NCBI GenBank assembly: GCA_036426205.1
Contig: CM071568.1
Coordinates: 213,881,245 to 213,945,244 of the forward strand
DNA length: 64,000 bases
Reading direction: 5' to 3'
Source: Ascaphus truei
Taxonomy: Eukaryota; Chordata; Amphibia; Anura; Ascaphidae
The notes under the pieces: generated by a model
What the model saw: only the letters and a program-made list of their open reading frames with translations
The model's database searches: none
Told to the model about the DNA's origin: nothing
In this document: positions 1 to 11,525 of the stretch, one piece after another
Layout: the number at the start of each line of letters is the position of its first letter
How positions within the stretch are numbered: the first letter of the stretch is position 1
Translations under genes and position numbers: made by a program

Positions 1-1267
1 TTAACTAAATTACCCTTTTTTCAAGAGATATATACAGTAGGTATTTCACTGTGTATTTTTGTCACATTGGATGTTGCTCTGGACTTCTTTGTTTCTTGTT
101 TTATATTTATATACATTGGCTCCCTTTTGAATCCTGCTATCTATGCCCATTGAAATCAAAGGCAAAAGGTTAAATTTAATAGCAACATTTTGCTGCACAC
201 ACAATGTTTCAGTTTACCATCTATGTGACATAACACCATTTGTTGCAGTTGAGAATTTGCATCCGATTTTGAATATAACTTGTATCTACCTTGATGTGTA
301 TGTACCAAGTTCACAGTCAAGCAGCTTTTCACTCTTTACACAGCACCATGACTACTAATCAGTATATCAAAGAGAGATAAGGAGTAGACAGCACACAATA
401 GGTGAAAATCACAGGAAATGGAGAAGTGGAGCAATAGGAACAAGGGGGTGGGGGGGCTTAACCCTCCTTAACCCTCCCACATAACACTAAAGAACACATA
501 ATTCCCAGTACACAATAAATAGAATAATCAGAGTATAAGCAAATAAGCAAATTTAATGTGAACAAGTATCTAATTTCTAGTCAAGGACAGAATCGAAGCC
601 AAATCAGAAACCTTTCTCCCCTCTAAGCTCATCATGTCCACCAACTCGTTCGACATACAAAACACATATAACCACAGCACCAATATGATAAGTAATGAAA
701 TGGTTAATATAAACTAACTACATGAGTAGAGATGCAATGGCTAGTGTCCTATATCAAAAGCAATTGCAAGAGGAAACCAACACACAAACCAACAACATAT
801 ATGACAAGGAAAGAGGGACAGGAATGGGAATGAGGAAACACAAGGAAGGGAAAGCCAAAAGAAAAAATAAAATAAAATAAATAAAACCTTGAAAAATAAT
901 AAAAACACTGGAACACCCGAGCAGCTATCCACAGGAAACAACCACCTTCCACGATTCTTCTATAAAACAAAAATGGATGGCGCGGTCTCCATAGTGTAAA
1001 TAGTTAAGGTTTTATTAATCACAAGCTAAAATCAGTTCACTCACAGCATTGACGTAGGACATGCGCATCAAACAAGAACACCTGTCATCCGTGGTATCTC
1101 CGTCGGTCAGGAACTGAAGTCTCTTGGCTGCATGCGTGTAAGTCTCTTCCTACAGCCAGGTGCCTCTGTGATGTGCGTCCACTCAATGGCCCCCCAGCTG
1201 AACGGCACACGATTACTTGGTTCCGCAGCAGAACAGTTCCCCTCCGATTCAACAGAAGCTTAGTGAG
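1..1267. other. No gene recognised; AT-rich intergenic DNA
   Basis: The short open frames here have no recognisable domain. The stretch is AT-rich, with a G-run near 450 and A-rich tracts near 860-900. I see no TE ends that I can name. Confidence 0.6.
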
Positions 1268-1383
1268 CTGGATGGTTAGTGTTGCCAATAGTGCCCTTGT
1301 GCGTTTCGTCGCAAATAGGATGGCGACTCTGATGAGTTGTCTGATGAAGTCGCCGTCATATTTGCGACAAAACGAAAATGGGA
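1268..1383. repeat. PLE-end-like palindromic repeat, copy 1
   Basis: About 115 bp, repeated at 2636-2750. It is an imperfect palindrome whose arms both resemble the hairpin plus GAAAC motif found at Penelope-like element ends. On the plus strand CTGATGA (1341-1347) is followed by a 5-bp stem (1349-1353 with 1364-1368) and then AAAACGAAA. On the minus strand a matching hairpin is followed by GAAACGC. The link to PLEs is an inference from this motif. Confidence 0.55.
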
Positions 1384-1499
1384 TCTAACTCCTTTTTTGC
1401 TGTTTGCTGGTACTGGCAGTCTTAATAGTTTTTGTATTCCATCAGCAAACTTTATATGCTCAGAGCATTGTATCCCTACATTCACATACAGTACTGTGC

Positions 1500-2160
1500 C
1501 TTTAAGATAAGGTTTGTTGAGCCCTGATGGGCTCTATGAGGTCTCAACTTTATTTGTTTTTTATTGTCATGTTATATTTTCATTTATGTATTTATGTTTA
1601 TTAGTTTGATGTAGTTTGTTATCACTGTTTAGATTGATTTGGATTGATTTTTAAACAATTATGCCATTGTTTTAGCTAATGTTTTTATTGGTGCTATGGT
1701 ATATATATGCCAGCACTTTTCACTCCCATCATGCCCCTGACGAAGTGCCTGACGTCACAAGACGCGTAGGATGGTTTATTTTTGGCTGAGACTTGGATCA
1801 TCCTCCCCCGTTTGCGCATTGTCCCTTCAGACTTTGCCTCAGCTCTCTGAGCTCCATTGCCTTCCCGGGCACTCCCCCTGCCCTCGCGCCGTGGTGTGAC
1901 GTCACCGGCACATCGCGCGACCAGTGGGTCTGTGTGCACGGTGCCGGTGATTCCTCCATCAGCGTGTAGTCCCGGTCCCTCCCTGTGGAACCCCTCACCC
2001 ACCTCAAAGGTCTGCGTGTGTGGCAGCAGTGGTCGTCCCGGCAGTGTGGATCCTTGGAGGCTGTGCTGTTTCCATTCATTGCAGAGGCTCCGGTCTGAAT
2101 TCAAGGACAGTTGTTCTACGGGTTTATATCATTCAGCATTGCTGTAAGTAGGATTTCAAT
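1500..2160 (+). repeat. PLE terminal-region-like sequence with degenerate ribozyme-like motif
   Basis: At 1737-1770 the order CTGACGA, a short stem (GTG/CAC), and ACGCGTAGG matches the layout of the PLE-end motifs elsewhere in the window, but GAAAC is degraded to AAGAC. The GC-rich flank at 1800-2100 gives opposing spurious open frames. No PLE coding sequence is attached. Confidence 0.4.
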
Positions 2161-2635
2161 TTTACTCCTACCGGATGACACAGCTTTATTAGCGTCTTTA
2201 GCCCAACATACATGTCTTTGTTGTTTTATTAATAATTTTATTCATTTGCATTAAATCTGTAATTATTTTCTTGCCAATCTTTTCAGTGTTTATTTGTTTG
2301 TATTTGTTTTGTTATTTGAGTTGCACTATGATCTTTTTCTTTTGTCTTTTTTGTTTTTGTCTTACATGTCTGTTTGTCCTTCCATGAGACTTCATTGAAG
2401 ATCCCTCCCAGGATGCCTCTCCATTCATATTGGACTTTATATTTGGTCAGATCTTATTATTTTCATTTGGAGGCGCCGGTTTTTTGTTTGTACTGTTTGT
2501 ATTGGTCCGTGTTAACCTTTTTGCCTAGGCAGCCCCCACTTTAAGTTTAAAGTGTACTATATTTATGTTTGTCACTTATAGTGTCACTATTTACATTTAT
2601 CGCATAGCGCTGATTTCACTGCTCTTCTCTTTTAT
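2161..2635. other. No gene; T-rich intergenic DNA
   Basis: T-rich sequence with no recognisable coding or repeat structure. Confidence 0.5.
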
Positions 2636-2756
2636 CTGGATGGTTAGTGTTGCCAATAGTGCCCTTGTGCGTTTCATCGCAAATAGGACGGCGACTCTGA
2701 TGAGTCGTCTGATGAAGTCGGCGTCATATTTCCGACAAAACGAAAAAGGGGGATGA
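2636..2756. repeat. PLE-end-like palindromic repeat, copy 2
   Basis: Direct repeat of 1268-1383. The plus-strand stem is 2717-2721 with 2732-2736. Compared with copy 1 the fifth pair changes from C-G to G-C on both sides, so the pairing is kept. A short purine-rich, GGGAGAAAGGA-like repeat follows at 2757-2820. Confidence 0.55.
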
Positions 2757-2880
2757 GGGAGAGGGGATGAGGGAGAAAGGAGGGAGCGGGGATAAGGGAG
2801 AAAGGAGGGAACAGAACCAATAATAGTCACATTCAATAATATACAGTACAGTTATACTGTGCATACAGTACAGTACTTAC

Positions 2881-3068
2881 GCTGTTCTGACCGTGCGAAT
2901 CCTCTTTATAACTTTAGTCTTTCCATGGGCATGAAAGCAAACACAGCTATGAGTGACGTCAAGGGCCAAGCTATTTACCCAGGCTTGGATATGCCTTATT
3001 TGTTGTCCTTTCATGTACATCTGCCGTATTCTCATGCTGATATCCTTTGAAATAACAGTTCTGGGCAT
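2881..3068 (-). pseudogene. Tc1/mariner-like transposase, isolated first coding exon (third copy of the two-gene transposon)
   Basis: A 188-nt exon encoding a basic helix-turn-helix segment that begins MPRTVISKDISMRIRQMY. It is clearly related to exon 1 of the transposases in the palindrome (36103-36290 and mirror): same start, same 188-nt length, a GTAAGT donor right after it (minus strand, 2880-2875), and a pyrimidine-rich AG acceptor 2 nt before the ATG. The remaining exons are missing; homology stops near 2820. The partner gene of this copy lies at 14860-16314 on the other strand, separated by the Gypsy insertion. DNA binding is inferred from the HTH pattern and from its position in the intact copies. 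Confidence 0.75.
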
Positions 3069-3192
3069 TACTGCTTTTGAAAAGAAATTAAACGAAGCAC
3101 AGTTAACGTATGCAAAGTATTTATCATGCACCGTTAATATTTACAACATTTTAACACCTGTACCATTGAATCGGGGATACAGTGCATAAAAG
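3069..3192. promoter_or_regulatory. Divergent promoter region of the third two-gene transposon copy
   Basis: The spacer between the minus-strand transposase exon and the plus-strand BEN-like gene. The block ACACCTGTACC, about 20 nt, then GCATAAAAGG (3184-3193) also occurs in the intergenic spacer of the palindrome copies (42505-42513 and mirror). CATAAAAGG is a plausible TATA-like box for the plus-strand gene. Its conservation between otherwise diverged copies supports a promoter role. The Gypsy insertion lies immediately downstream of the box. Confidence 0.5.
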
Positions 3193-3197
3193 GTGAC

Positions 3198-3419
3198 TGT
3201 GGCAGGACGGCCTGTAGCTGAGGTCAGGGAACAGTCCACACGTGTAGTTTCAGGATAAATGAAAACACAAGATCCTTTTCTACCTTTCTGGCTCTCAGGT
3301 GTCAGCTTACTTCCTGACTACCCAAGTTCCACCTGAGTTAACCCTTATGAGTGCTGGATGAAGCACTCAGACATATGTCTCCAGGAGTAACTGATAGGAG
3401 TTGACTTCACTCTGTCACA
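3198..3419 (-). repeat. LTR of element A (3' LTR, internally deleted)
   Basis: 222 bp that align to both ends of the 507-bp LTR of element B but lack about 285 bp in the middle, including the polyadenylation-signal region. The boundary next to the internal region keeps the purine tract (TACCTCCCCTGT on the plus strand) that primes plus-strand synthesis in LTR elements. Confidence 0.85.
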
Positions 3420-6270
3420 TACCTCCCCTGTTTGTGTGTGGCTAGTGTCCCACACGGCTGAAGCCCGACCCTCCACTCCTTCCCTTGACAAAAAATCAGC
3501 ATTTCCATGGTCCTTTCCAGGTCTATGCTGAATATCAAACGAGAAGGGTTGGAGGGCAATATACCACCTGGTCAACCTTGGATTTGTGTCCTTCATGGTG
3601 TTTAACCACTTCAAGGGCACATGGTCAGTGACCAGGGTGAAGTGTACTCCGGCGACATAATGTCTCAAGGCCTCAATTGCCCATTTTACAGCGAGGCACT
3701 CCTTCTCAATAACGGAATACCTCACTTCCCTTGGGAACAGCTATCCGGCTGATGAACAGTATGGGGTGTTCAACACCATCAAATTGCTGAGACAGCACTG
3801 CTCCCAGTCCTACCTCTGAGGCATCCGTCTGGATGATGAAGGGCTCTTTAAAATCTGGGCTCCGAAGAGCGGGGCCCTCTGACAGGCACTTTTTTAGCAT
3901 GTCAAATGCGTCTTGGCACTCCCAAGACCATTTAACTTGGGTTGGGGCACTCTTTTTTGTCAGATCTGTTAGGGGTGCAGAAATTTCCGAAAAATTGGGG
4001 ATAAACCGCCGGTAATACCCTGCTAACCCCAAAAGGGAGCGGACCTGTGTCTTTGTCTGTGGGGTGGGAACTTCCTTTATGGCGGCTACCTTGCTAGCTA
4101 GTGGCCTTACTATCCCTCCCCCAATGGCATAGCCCAAGTACTTTGTAGTGGATTTACCCAGGGCACATTTTTTTGGATTTGCAGTGAGCCCTGCTTCTCT
4201 TAAGGATGTTAGGACTGCCCTTAACCTTTTTATATGAGACTGCCAGTGTCTGCTATAGATGACAATGTCATCCAAGTAGGCCGCGGCATATGCCCTATGG
4301 GGTCATAGTACCTTATCCATTAACCTTTGGAACGTGGCTGGAGCCCCATGTAATCCAAATGGCATAGTGACGAATTGGTATAAACCGAGAGGGGTGGCGA
4401 AGGCAGTTTTGCATTTGGATTCTTCCGCTAGAGGTATCTGCCAATATCCTTTCGTGAGATCTAGGGTGGAGATATACTCTGCTTTACCAAGCGAATCAAG
4501 CAATTCATCCACCCTAGGCATTGGATATGCATCAAATCTGGATACAGCATTTACCTTTCGCAGATCTACGCAAAACCTCACCTTCCCATCTGGTTTAGGG
4601 ACCAACACGATAGGGCTACACCATTCGCTGTGGGACTCCTCGATCACGCCCAATTCCAACATGTCTATTATCTCCCTCTCTACCAGGTCTTTTCGGCCCT
4701 CTGGCAATCTATAGGGACGGGACCGTACTTTTACGCCAGGTTCTGTCTCAATCCTATGGGACACTAAATCAGTCTGCCCTGGCAGCTCAGAAAAAACATC
4801 TGAGAACTGGTCACATACATCAAGTAGGTCTGACCTTTGTTCCGTTGTTAACTGCTCTCCTATGGGAACCTGATGGTCAGTGTACGTACTACCCTTTGGA
4901 AGCTTTGGACCCAAATCCGTCTCTCCTTCCCGAGGGTGAATGAACAGCGATCTCATCGTTTTCCAGGGTTTCAGGAGGTTCATGTGGTAGATTTGTTTAC
5001 CCTTCCTGGACCCTGGTTGAGAGATCTCATAGTTCACCTCCCCGGTGCGGCGGAGAACTTGGAGAGGACCCTGCCACTTCGCAAGGAGTTTACTCTCTGA
5101 TGTCGGTAGTAGTAGCATCACTTGGTCCCCAGGTTGGAAGAACCTCAAGCGAGCATTTTGGTTGTACTGCCTCTCTTGACGTTCTTGAGCAGATTTGAGG
5201 TTTTCCTTCGCAAACCGACCTATCATATCTAGGCGATTTCTAAGGTCTATGACATACTGAAGGGTATTCTTGGAGGGGGAGGGCTCCTCCTCCCAGGATT
5301 CCTTCAGTAGGTCGAGAATACCCCGAGGTCGGCGTCCATATAGGAGCTCAAACGGGGAGAAGCCTGTGGATGATTGGGGAACTTCTCGTACCGCAAACAA
5401 CAGGAAAGGGAGAAGTTCATCCCAAGCTCGCTTTTCAGTGTCCACAAACTTCCTAAGCATAGACTTTAAAGTACGGTTAAACCTCTCTACCAATCCATCA
5501 GTCTGAGGATGGTAGACCGAGGTCCGGACGGATTTTACCTCCAATAACTTCATGAAATCCTGCATTAACTTTGCCATGAAATTTGTTCCCTGGTCAGTTA
5601 ACATTACTTGGGGAAGTCCTACCCTAGAAAACAGTTCTAACAGCCTGTGAGCAACCTGTTTAGCAGTGGCTGATCTCAGAGGGAAGGCCTCAGGATATCT
5701 GGTGGCATAATCAACAACAACGAGTATAAATTTATGTCCCTTCGCAGAGGGTTCTAAAGGTCCAACCAGATCTACCCCAATTCTCTCGAATGGGACGGCT
5801 ACCAAGGGCAGAGGAACCAAGGGAGCCGGCTTCTGTCCTTTTTGGCTAGTTAACTGGCATTCAGGATATGTCTCACATAGTTTCATGATGTCACCATGTA
5901 TGCCTGGCCAGTAAAACCGGGACGAGATGCGGTCCGTGGTCTTATCTCTGCCCAAATGACCACCCCATGGGACAGTATGGGCTAGGGTGAACACTGTTTT
6001 AATCAACCCTTTAGGGACTAGCATCTGTCGAATGACCTCCCCTGTTTGTGTAACCTTATTCACACGATATAGTATGTCATTCAACAGTTCAAAATGTGGA
6101 TAAACTTTTACACCTTGTTCATCTATTATCTTGTTGTTGACCTGTACCACCTTCTCATATTGTCTAGCCAGAGCTGGGTCCTCCCTCTGCCTCTGACGGA
6201 AGTCAGGAAGATCCAGGGCTGGCAACACTCCCGTATCTATCTGTTCCCCACCCTGGTCATCCCCGGCCAT
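3345..6270 (-). pseudogene. pol: Gmr1-like Ty3/Gypsy pol (integrase - RT - RNase H), element A
   Basis: The frame open from 6303 to 4303 reads, in order, a zinc-binding HH-CC region, an integrase core (GVDLVGPL, LTDQGTNF, PQTDGLVERFNR), a GPY/F-like module (KWQGPLQV), then reverse transcriptase up to [16 protein letters not shown] continues with AAYLDDIVIYS, and RNase H follows (TDAS, EKECLA, TDHVPL). Integrase before RT is the reverse of ordinary Ty3/Gypsy order and is the hallmark of the Gmr1 group. The copy is dead: CGA became TGA after MDKVL (about 4300), one inserted base breaks RNase H near 3745, and a zinc-binding Cys reads Tyr (CETYPEC, against CETCPEC in element B). The gag end is lost at about 6271, where a PLE fragment begins. 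Confidence 0.9.
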
Positions 6271-6271
6271 G

Positions 6272-7030
6272 TGAAGAGCAAATATATCAAACATGGCGCT
6301 CACAAATTATATCTATATATAAACAAGTGTAATGTGGGAAGACCAATACATATGGTCTTGGCCGGGGCTGGACGCAAATTTGGTCACATGGCGGAGATAC
6401 ATAGATGATATCATCTTTGTATGGAAGGGCACTATGGAAGACTTGGATGTGTTCCTTCTGTATTTGGATGCCAATGAATTTAATTTGAGGTTCACATCCA
6501 CAATTAGCGGTACTACTGTTAACTTCCTAGACCTTTGCATTTATTTAGAAGATGGTTTTATTAAAACCAAAAACTATTTCAAAGAGGTGGATGCAAATAA
6601 TTACATCTTACAGTCAAGCTGCCATCTCAACAAGTGGATTGAAAACATTCCATACGGGCAGTATCGCAGACTTAAGCGTAACTGCACAGATAACCATGTA
6701 TTTGAGGAGCAATCCACAGTTTTATCTAAAAGGTTTATGGAGAGACATTACAAGAAGGATGTAGTCAATCAAGCATTGGCTAGAACTAAGGATACCCCTA
6801 GGGAATCCATGCTCACATCTGCCCCAAAAAAACCCGTGGAGACTGGTACTATACAAGTGCCTTTCATCACGCAATACAATAAGGATGCCAGCAAGATTAA
6901 TAAAATCCTTAATAATCACTGGCCGATACTTAAAAATGATCCCATCTTAGGGGAGCATCTGGCGGACAAAGTAAAAATGGTTTATAGGAGAGCACCAAAC
7001 ATTAAAAACTACTTGTCTCCCAGTGCCCAA
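6272..7030 (+). pseudogene. Penelope-like element RT fragment
   Basis: Open from 6332 to 7054. It carries the RT catalytic motif RRYIDDIIFVW, then NFLDLCIY and a thumb/linker region with NNHWPILKNDPILG. The same linker pattern occurs in the PLE copies at 23.6 kb (NKHWVILKSDPILG) and 60.4 kb. N-terminal RT and the GIY-YIG domain are missing. It is spliced into the truncated gag side of element A, and its end merges into the 33-bp minisatellite, so the last residues are repeat-derived. No independent target duplication is visible. Confidence 0.8.
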
Positions 7031-7751
7031 TACTACACCAACATAACACCGTGATTACACCGATACTACACCAATGTAACACTGTGATTACACCAATACT
7101 ACACCAACATAACACTGTGATTACACCGATACTACACCAACATAACACTGTGACTATACTGTGATTACACCGATACTACAACAAGATAACACTGTGACTA
7201 TACTGTGATTACACCGATACTACACCAACATAACACTGTGACTATACTGTGATTACACCGATACTACACCAACATAACACTGTGACTACACCGATACTAC
7301 ACCAACATAACACTGTGACTATACTGTGATTACACTGATACTACACCAACATAACACTGTGATTACACCGATACTACACCAACATAACACTGTGATTACA
7401 CTGTGATTACACCGATACTACACCAACATAACACTGTGACTACACCGATACTACACCAACACAACACTGTGACTGTACTGTGATTACACCGATACTACAC
7501 AAATATAACACTGTGATTACACCGATACTACACCAACATAACACTGTGACTATACTGTGATTACACCAGTACTACACCAACATAACACTGTGATTACACC
7601 AATACTACACCAACATAACACTGATTACACCAATACTACACCAACATAACACTGTGATTACACCAATACTACACCAACATAACACTGTGATTACACCGAT
7701 ACTACACCAATGTAACACTGTGACTATACTGTGATTACACCAATACTACGC
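7028..7751. repeat. 33-bp minisatellite, left part
   Basis: Tandem copies of a roughly 33-bp unit (TGATTACACCGATACTACAC then CAACATAACACTG), with some shorter units carrying an extra CTGTGACTATA. The array resumes at 13624; element B interrupts it. Because the unit is a multiple of three, it gives long spurious open frames. Confidence 0.9.
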
Positions 7752-8258
7752 TGTGGCAGGACGGCCTGTAGCCGAGGTCAGGGAACAGTCCACACGTGTA
7801 GTTTCAGGATAAATGAAAACGTTCAGTGGCTTTATTTCTCCACAGCAACATAACATGCGGGTACACTGTCCCTTTAAGCAAATAAATCCTGCTCCACGTT
7901 GGGAGAAAACTGACTAACACAGCAGTCCTAGCTAGCAGGCTGGCTGGCTAAACCATACCCAAACCGTAAGAGTATTTTTAAGCAGTCATGCAAACAAATG
8001 AAAGAAATCTTACTTTGGCTGCAGTAAGTAGTGTGCTGTAACCTTCTGGCTAGCAGCACATCTATCCATGTGCTCTCATCTCAGACAGCCAGCTACTGCT
8101 GGTAACAAGATCCTTATCTACCTTGCTGGCTCTCAGGTGTCAGCTTACATCCTGATTAGCTAGCTTCCACCTGAGTTAACCCTTATGAGTGCTGGATGAA
8201 GCACTCAGACATATGTTTCCCAGGCATAACTGATAGGGGTTGACTTCACCCTGTCACA
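7752..8258 (-). repeat. 3' LTR of element B
   Basis: 507 bp, plus-strand ends TGTGGCAGG...CTGTCACA (element sense TGTGACAG...GCCACA). An AATAAA signal on the minus strand (TTTATT near 7830) fits the coding direction. Its 5' partner is 13117-13623. Confidence 0.92.
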
Positions 8259-8272
8259 TACCTCCCCTGTTT
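8259..8272 (-). promoter_or_regulatory. Polypurine tract of element B
   Basis: Read on the minus strand, ACAGGGGAGGTA lies directly against the LTR start TGTGACAG. This is the place and composition expected for the plus-strand primer. The same tract abuts the element A LTR at 3420. Confidence 0.75.
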
Positions 8273-9128
8273 GTGTGTTGCTAGTGTCCCACATGGCTGA
8301 AGCCCGACCCTCCACTCCTTCTCTTGACAAAAAATCAGCATTTCCATGGTCTTTTCCAGGTCTATGCTGAATATCAAAAGAGAAGGGTTGGAGGGCCATA
8401 TACCACCTGGTCAACCTTGGATTTGTGTCCTTCATGGTGTTTAACCACTTCAAGGGCGCATGGTCAGTGACCAGGGTGAAGTGTACTCCGGCGACATAAT
8501 GTCTCAAGGCCTCAATTGCCCATTTTACAGCGAGGCACTCCTTCTCAATAACGGAATACCTCACTTCCCTTGGGAACAGCTTCCGGCTGATGAACAATAT
8601 GGGGTGTTCAACACCATCAAATTGCTGAGACAGCACTGCTCCCAGTCCTACCTTTGAGGCATCCGTCTGGATGATGAAGGGCTCTTTAAAATCTGGGCTC
8701 CGAAGAGCGGGGCCCTCTGACAGGCACTTTTTTAGCATGTCAAAGGCGTCTTGGCACTCCCAAGACCATTTAACTTGGGTCGGGGCACTCTTTTTTGTCA
8801 GATCTGTTAGGGGTGCAGATATTTCTGAAAAATTGGGGATAAACCGCCGGTAATACCCTGCTAACCCCAAAAGGGAGCGGACCTGTGTCTTTGTCTGTGG
8901 GGTGGGGACTTCCTTTATGGCGGCCACCTTGCTAGCTAGTGGCCTTACTATCCCTCCCCCAACGGCATAGCCCAAGTACTTTGTAGTGGATTTACCCAGG
9001 GCACATTTTTTTGGATTTGCAGTGAGCCCTGCTTCTCTTAAGGACGTTAGGACTGCCCTTAACCTTTTTATATGAGACTGCCAGTGTCTGCTATAGATGA
9101 CAATGTCATCCAAGTAGGCCGCGGCATA

Positions 9129-9527
9129 CTGCTGCGACACACTTTATTCGAGCAAATACCCAGTATGTACCTGGCAGATACCTGGAATGCGCCGCTCCTC
9201 ACCTCAGACAAGCCCCGTTGCGTTTGCCTTCCCAGCCATGGTTCATGCCTGGCTGACGGGCGGCTGATCTGTTAAATGATAATGATTAGGATTTAATAGG
9301 CTGCAATGCTTCGCGTGTCTACCAGATGGCATAAATTCATGAATTGTAATGCAGTATATATATATATATACTGTGCAGTATTGCAGCCAGCGGGAATAAA
9401 ATGCTTCAATTCTTGCCTGGAAAATAACGCAATGCACTCGGGCAGAAAACAGTCACAAACCTCAATACACCCGGGTATACCCGAATTCGTGGGACTAGCC
9501 GAGCTCGAATAAAGTGTGTCGCCAGTG
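9129..9527. mobile_element. Tc1/mariner-type MITE inserted in element B RT
   Basis: 399 bp flanked by TA (9127-9128 and 9528-9529). Element A keeps the empty site (GGCATATGCCC), so the insertion is proven by comparison. The terminal inverted repeats are CTGCTGCGACACACTTTATT and, read inward from the other end, CACTGGCGACACACTTTATT. The interior has an AATTCATGAATT palindrome and an AT microsatellite. Relatives are at 45736-46132, 32178-32410 and 47340-47581. Confidence 0.92.
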
Positions 9528-11525
9528 TATGCCCTATGGGGTCGTAGTACCTTGTCCATTAACCTTTGGAACGTGGCTGGAGCCCCATGTAACCCAAATG
9601 GCATAGTGACGAATTGGTATAACCCGAGAGGTGTGGCGAAGGCAGTTTTGCATTTGGATTCTTCCGCTAGAGGTATCTGCCAATATCCTTTCGTGAGATC
9701 TAGGGTAGAGATATACTCTGCTTTACCAAGCGAGTCAAGCAATTCATCCACCCTAGGCATTGGATATGCATCAAATCTGGATACAGCATTTACCTTTCAC
9801 AGATCCACGCAAAACCTCACCTTCCCATCTGGTTTAGGGACCAACACGATAGGGCTACACCATTTGCTGTGGGACTCCTCGATCACGCCCAATTCCAACA
9901 TGTCTATTATCTCCCTCTCTACCAGGTCTTTTCGGCCCTCTGGCATTCTATAGGGACGGGACCGTACTTTTACGCCAGGTTCTGTCTCAATCCTACGGGA
10001 CACTAAATCAGTCTGCCCTGGCAGCTCAGAAAAAACATCTGAGAACTGGTCACATACATCAAGTAGGTCTGACCTTTGTTCCGTTGTTAACTGCCCTCCC
10101 ATGGGAACCTGATGGTCATTGTACGTACTACCCTTTGGAAGCTGCGGACCCAAATCCGTCTCTCCTTCCCGAGGGTGGATGAACAGTGATCTCATCGTTT
10201 TCCAGGGTTTCAGGAGGTTCACGTGGTAGATTTGTTTACCTTTCCTGGACCCTGGTTGAGAGATCTCATAGTTCACCTCCCCGGTGCGGCGGAGAACTTG
10301 GAAAGGACCCTGCCACTTCGCAAGGAGTTTACTCTCTGATGTCGGTAGTAGTAGCATCACTTGGTCCCCAGGTTGGAAGACCCTCAAGCGAGCATTTTGG
10401 TTATACTGCCTTTCTTGACGTTCTTGAGCAGATTTGAGGTTTTCCTTAGCAAACCGACCTATCATGTCTAGGCGGTTTCTAAGGTCTATGACATACTGAA
10501 GGGTATTCTTGGAGGGGGAGGGCTCCTCCTCCCAGGATTCCTTCAGTAGGTCGAGAATACCCCGAGGTTGGCGTCCATATAGGAGCTCAAACGGGGAGAA
10601 GCCTGTAGATGATTGGGGAACTTCTTGTACCGCAAACAACAGGAAAGGGAGAAGTTCATCCCAAGCTCGCTTTTCAGTGTCCACAAACTTCCTAAGCATG
10701 GTTTTTAAAGTACGGTTAAACCTCTCTACCAATCCATCAGTCTGAGGATGGTAGACTGAGGTCCGGACGGATTTTACCTCCAATAACTTTAGGACATCCT
10801 GCATTAACTTTGCCATGAAATTTGTTCCCTGGTCAGTTAACATTACTTGGGGAAGTCCTACCCTAGAGAACAGTTCTAACAGCCTGTGAGCAACCTGTTT
10901 AGCAGTGGCTGATCTCAGAGGGAAGGCCTCAGGATATCTGGTGGCATAATCTACCACAACGAGTATAAATTTATGTCTCTTCGCAGAGGGTTCTAAAGGT
11001 CCGACCAGATCTACCCCAATTCTCTGGAATGGGACGGCTACCAAGGGCAGAGGAACCAAGGGAGCCGGCTTCTGTCCTTTTTGGCTAGTTAACTGGCATT
11101 CAGGACATGTCTCACATAGTTTCATGATGTCACCATGTTTTTTTATCTCTGCCCAAATGACCACCCCATGGGACAGTATGGGCTAGGGTGAACACCGTTT
11201 TAATCAACCCTTTAGGGACTAGCATCTGTCGAATGACCTCCCCTGTTTGTGTAACCTTATTCACACGATATAGAATGTCATTCAACAGTTCAAAATGTGG
11301 AAACACTTTTACACCCTGTTCATCCATTATCTTGTTGTTGACCTGTACCACTTTCTCATATTGTCTAGCCAGAGCTGGGTCCTCCCTCTGCCTCTGACGG
11401 AAGTCAGGAAGATCCAGGTCTGGCAAAATTCCCATATCTATCTGTTCCCCACCCTGGTCATCCCCGGCCATGACCTGCAGTCCTTTGGGCTGACTAATGT
11501 TACCAAGAGTCCCAGCCTTTCTTAA

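Larger units (their letters stand above)
8205..11525 (-). pseudogene. pol: Gmr1-like pol (integrase - RT - RNase H), element B, interrupted
   Basis: Begins in frame directly after the TAG that ends gag-protease. The 11471-11130 segment holds the pre-integrase region with the first His pair. About 40 nt present in element A are replaced by an A-run near 11140, shifting the frame. From 11164 to 9797 follow the CETCPEC zinc ligands, the integrase core (GVDLVGPL, LTDQGTNF, PQTDGLVERFN) and the start of RT. At 9797 a CGA codon of element A reads TGA. RT resumes and is split just before AAYLDD by a MITE. From 9126 the catalytic YLDDIVIYS and a full RNase H (TDAS, EKECLA, TDHAPL, NADFLSR) follow. 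The last residues of the frame run into the LTR. Confidence 0.9.

Noticed and set aside
1694..2147. Overlapping open frames of 93-136 residues on both strands
   Set aside because: GC-rich stretch of a PLE-like terminal region; no recognisable domain and both strands open.
7028..7751. Array resembling a CRISPR
   Set aside because: The 33-bp units are contiguous and no unique spacers separate them; the context is vertebrate retroelements.
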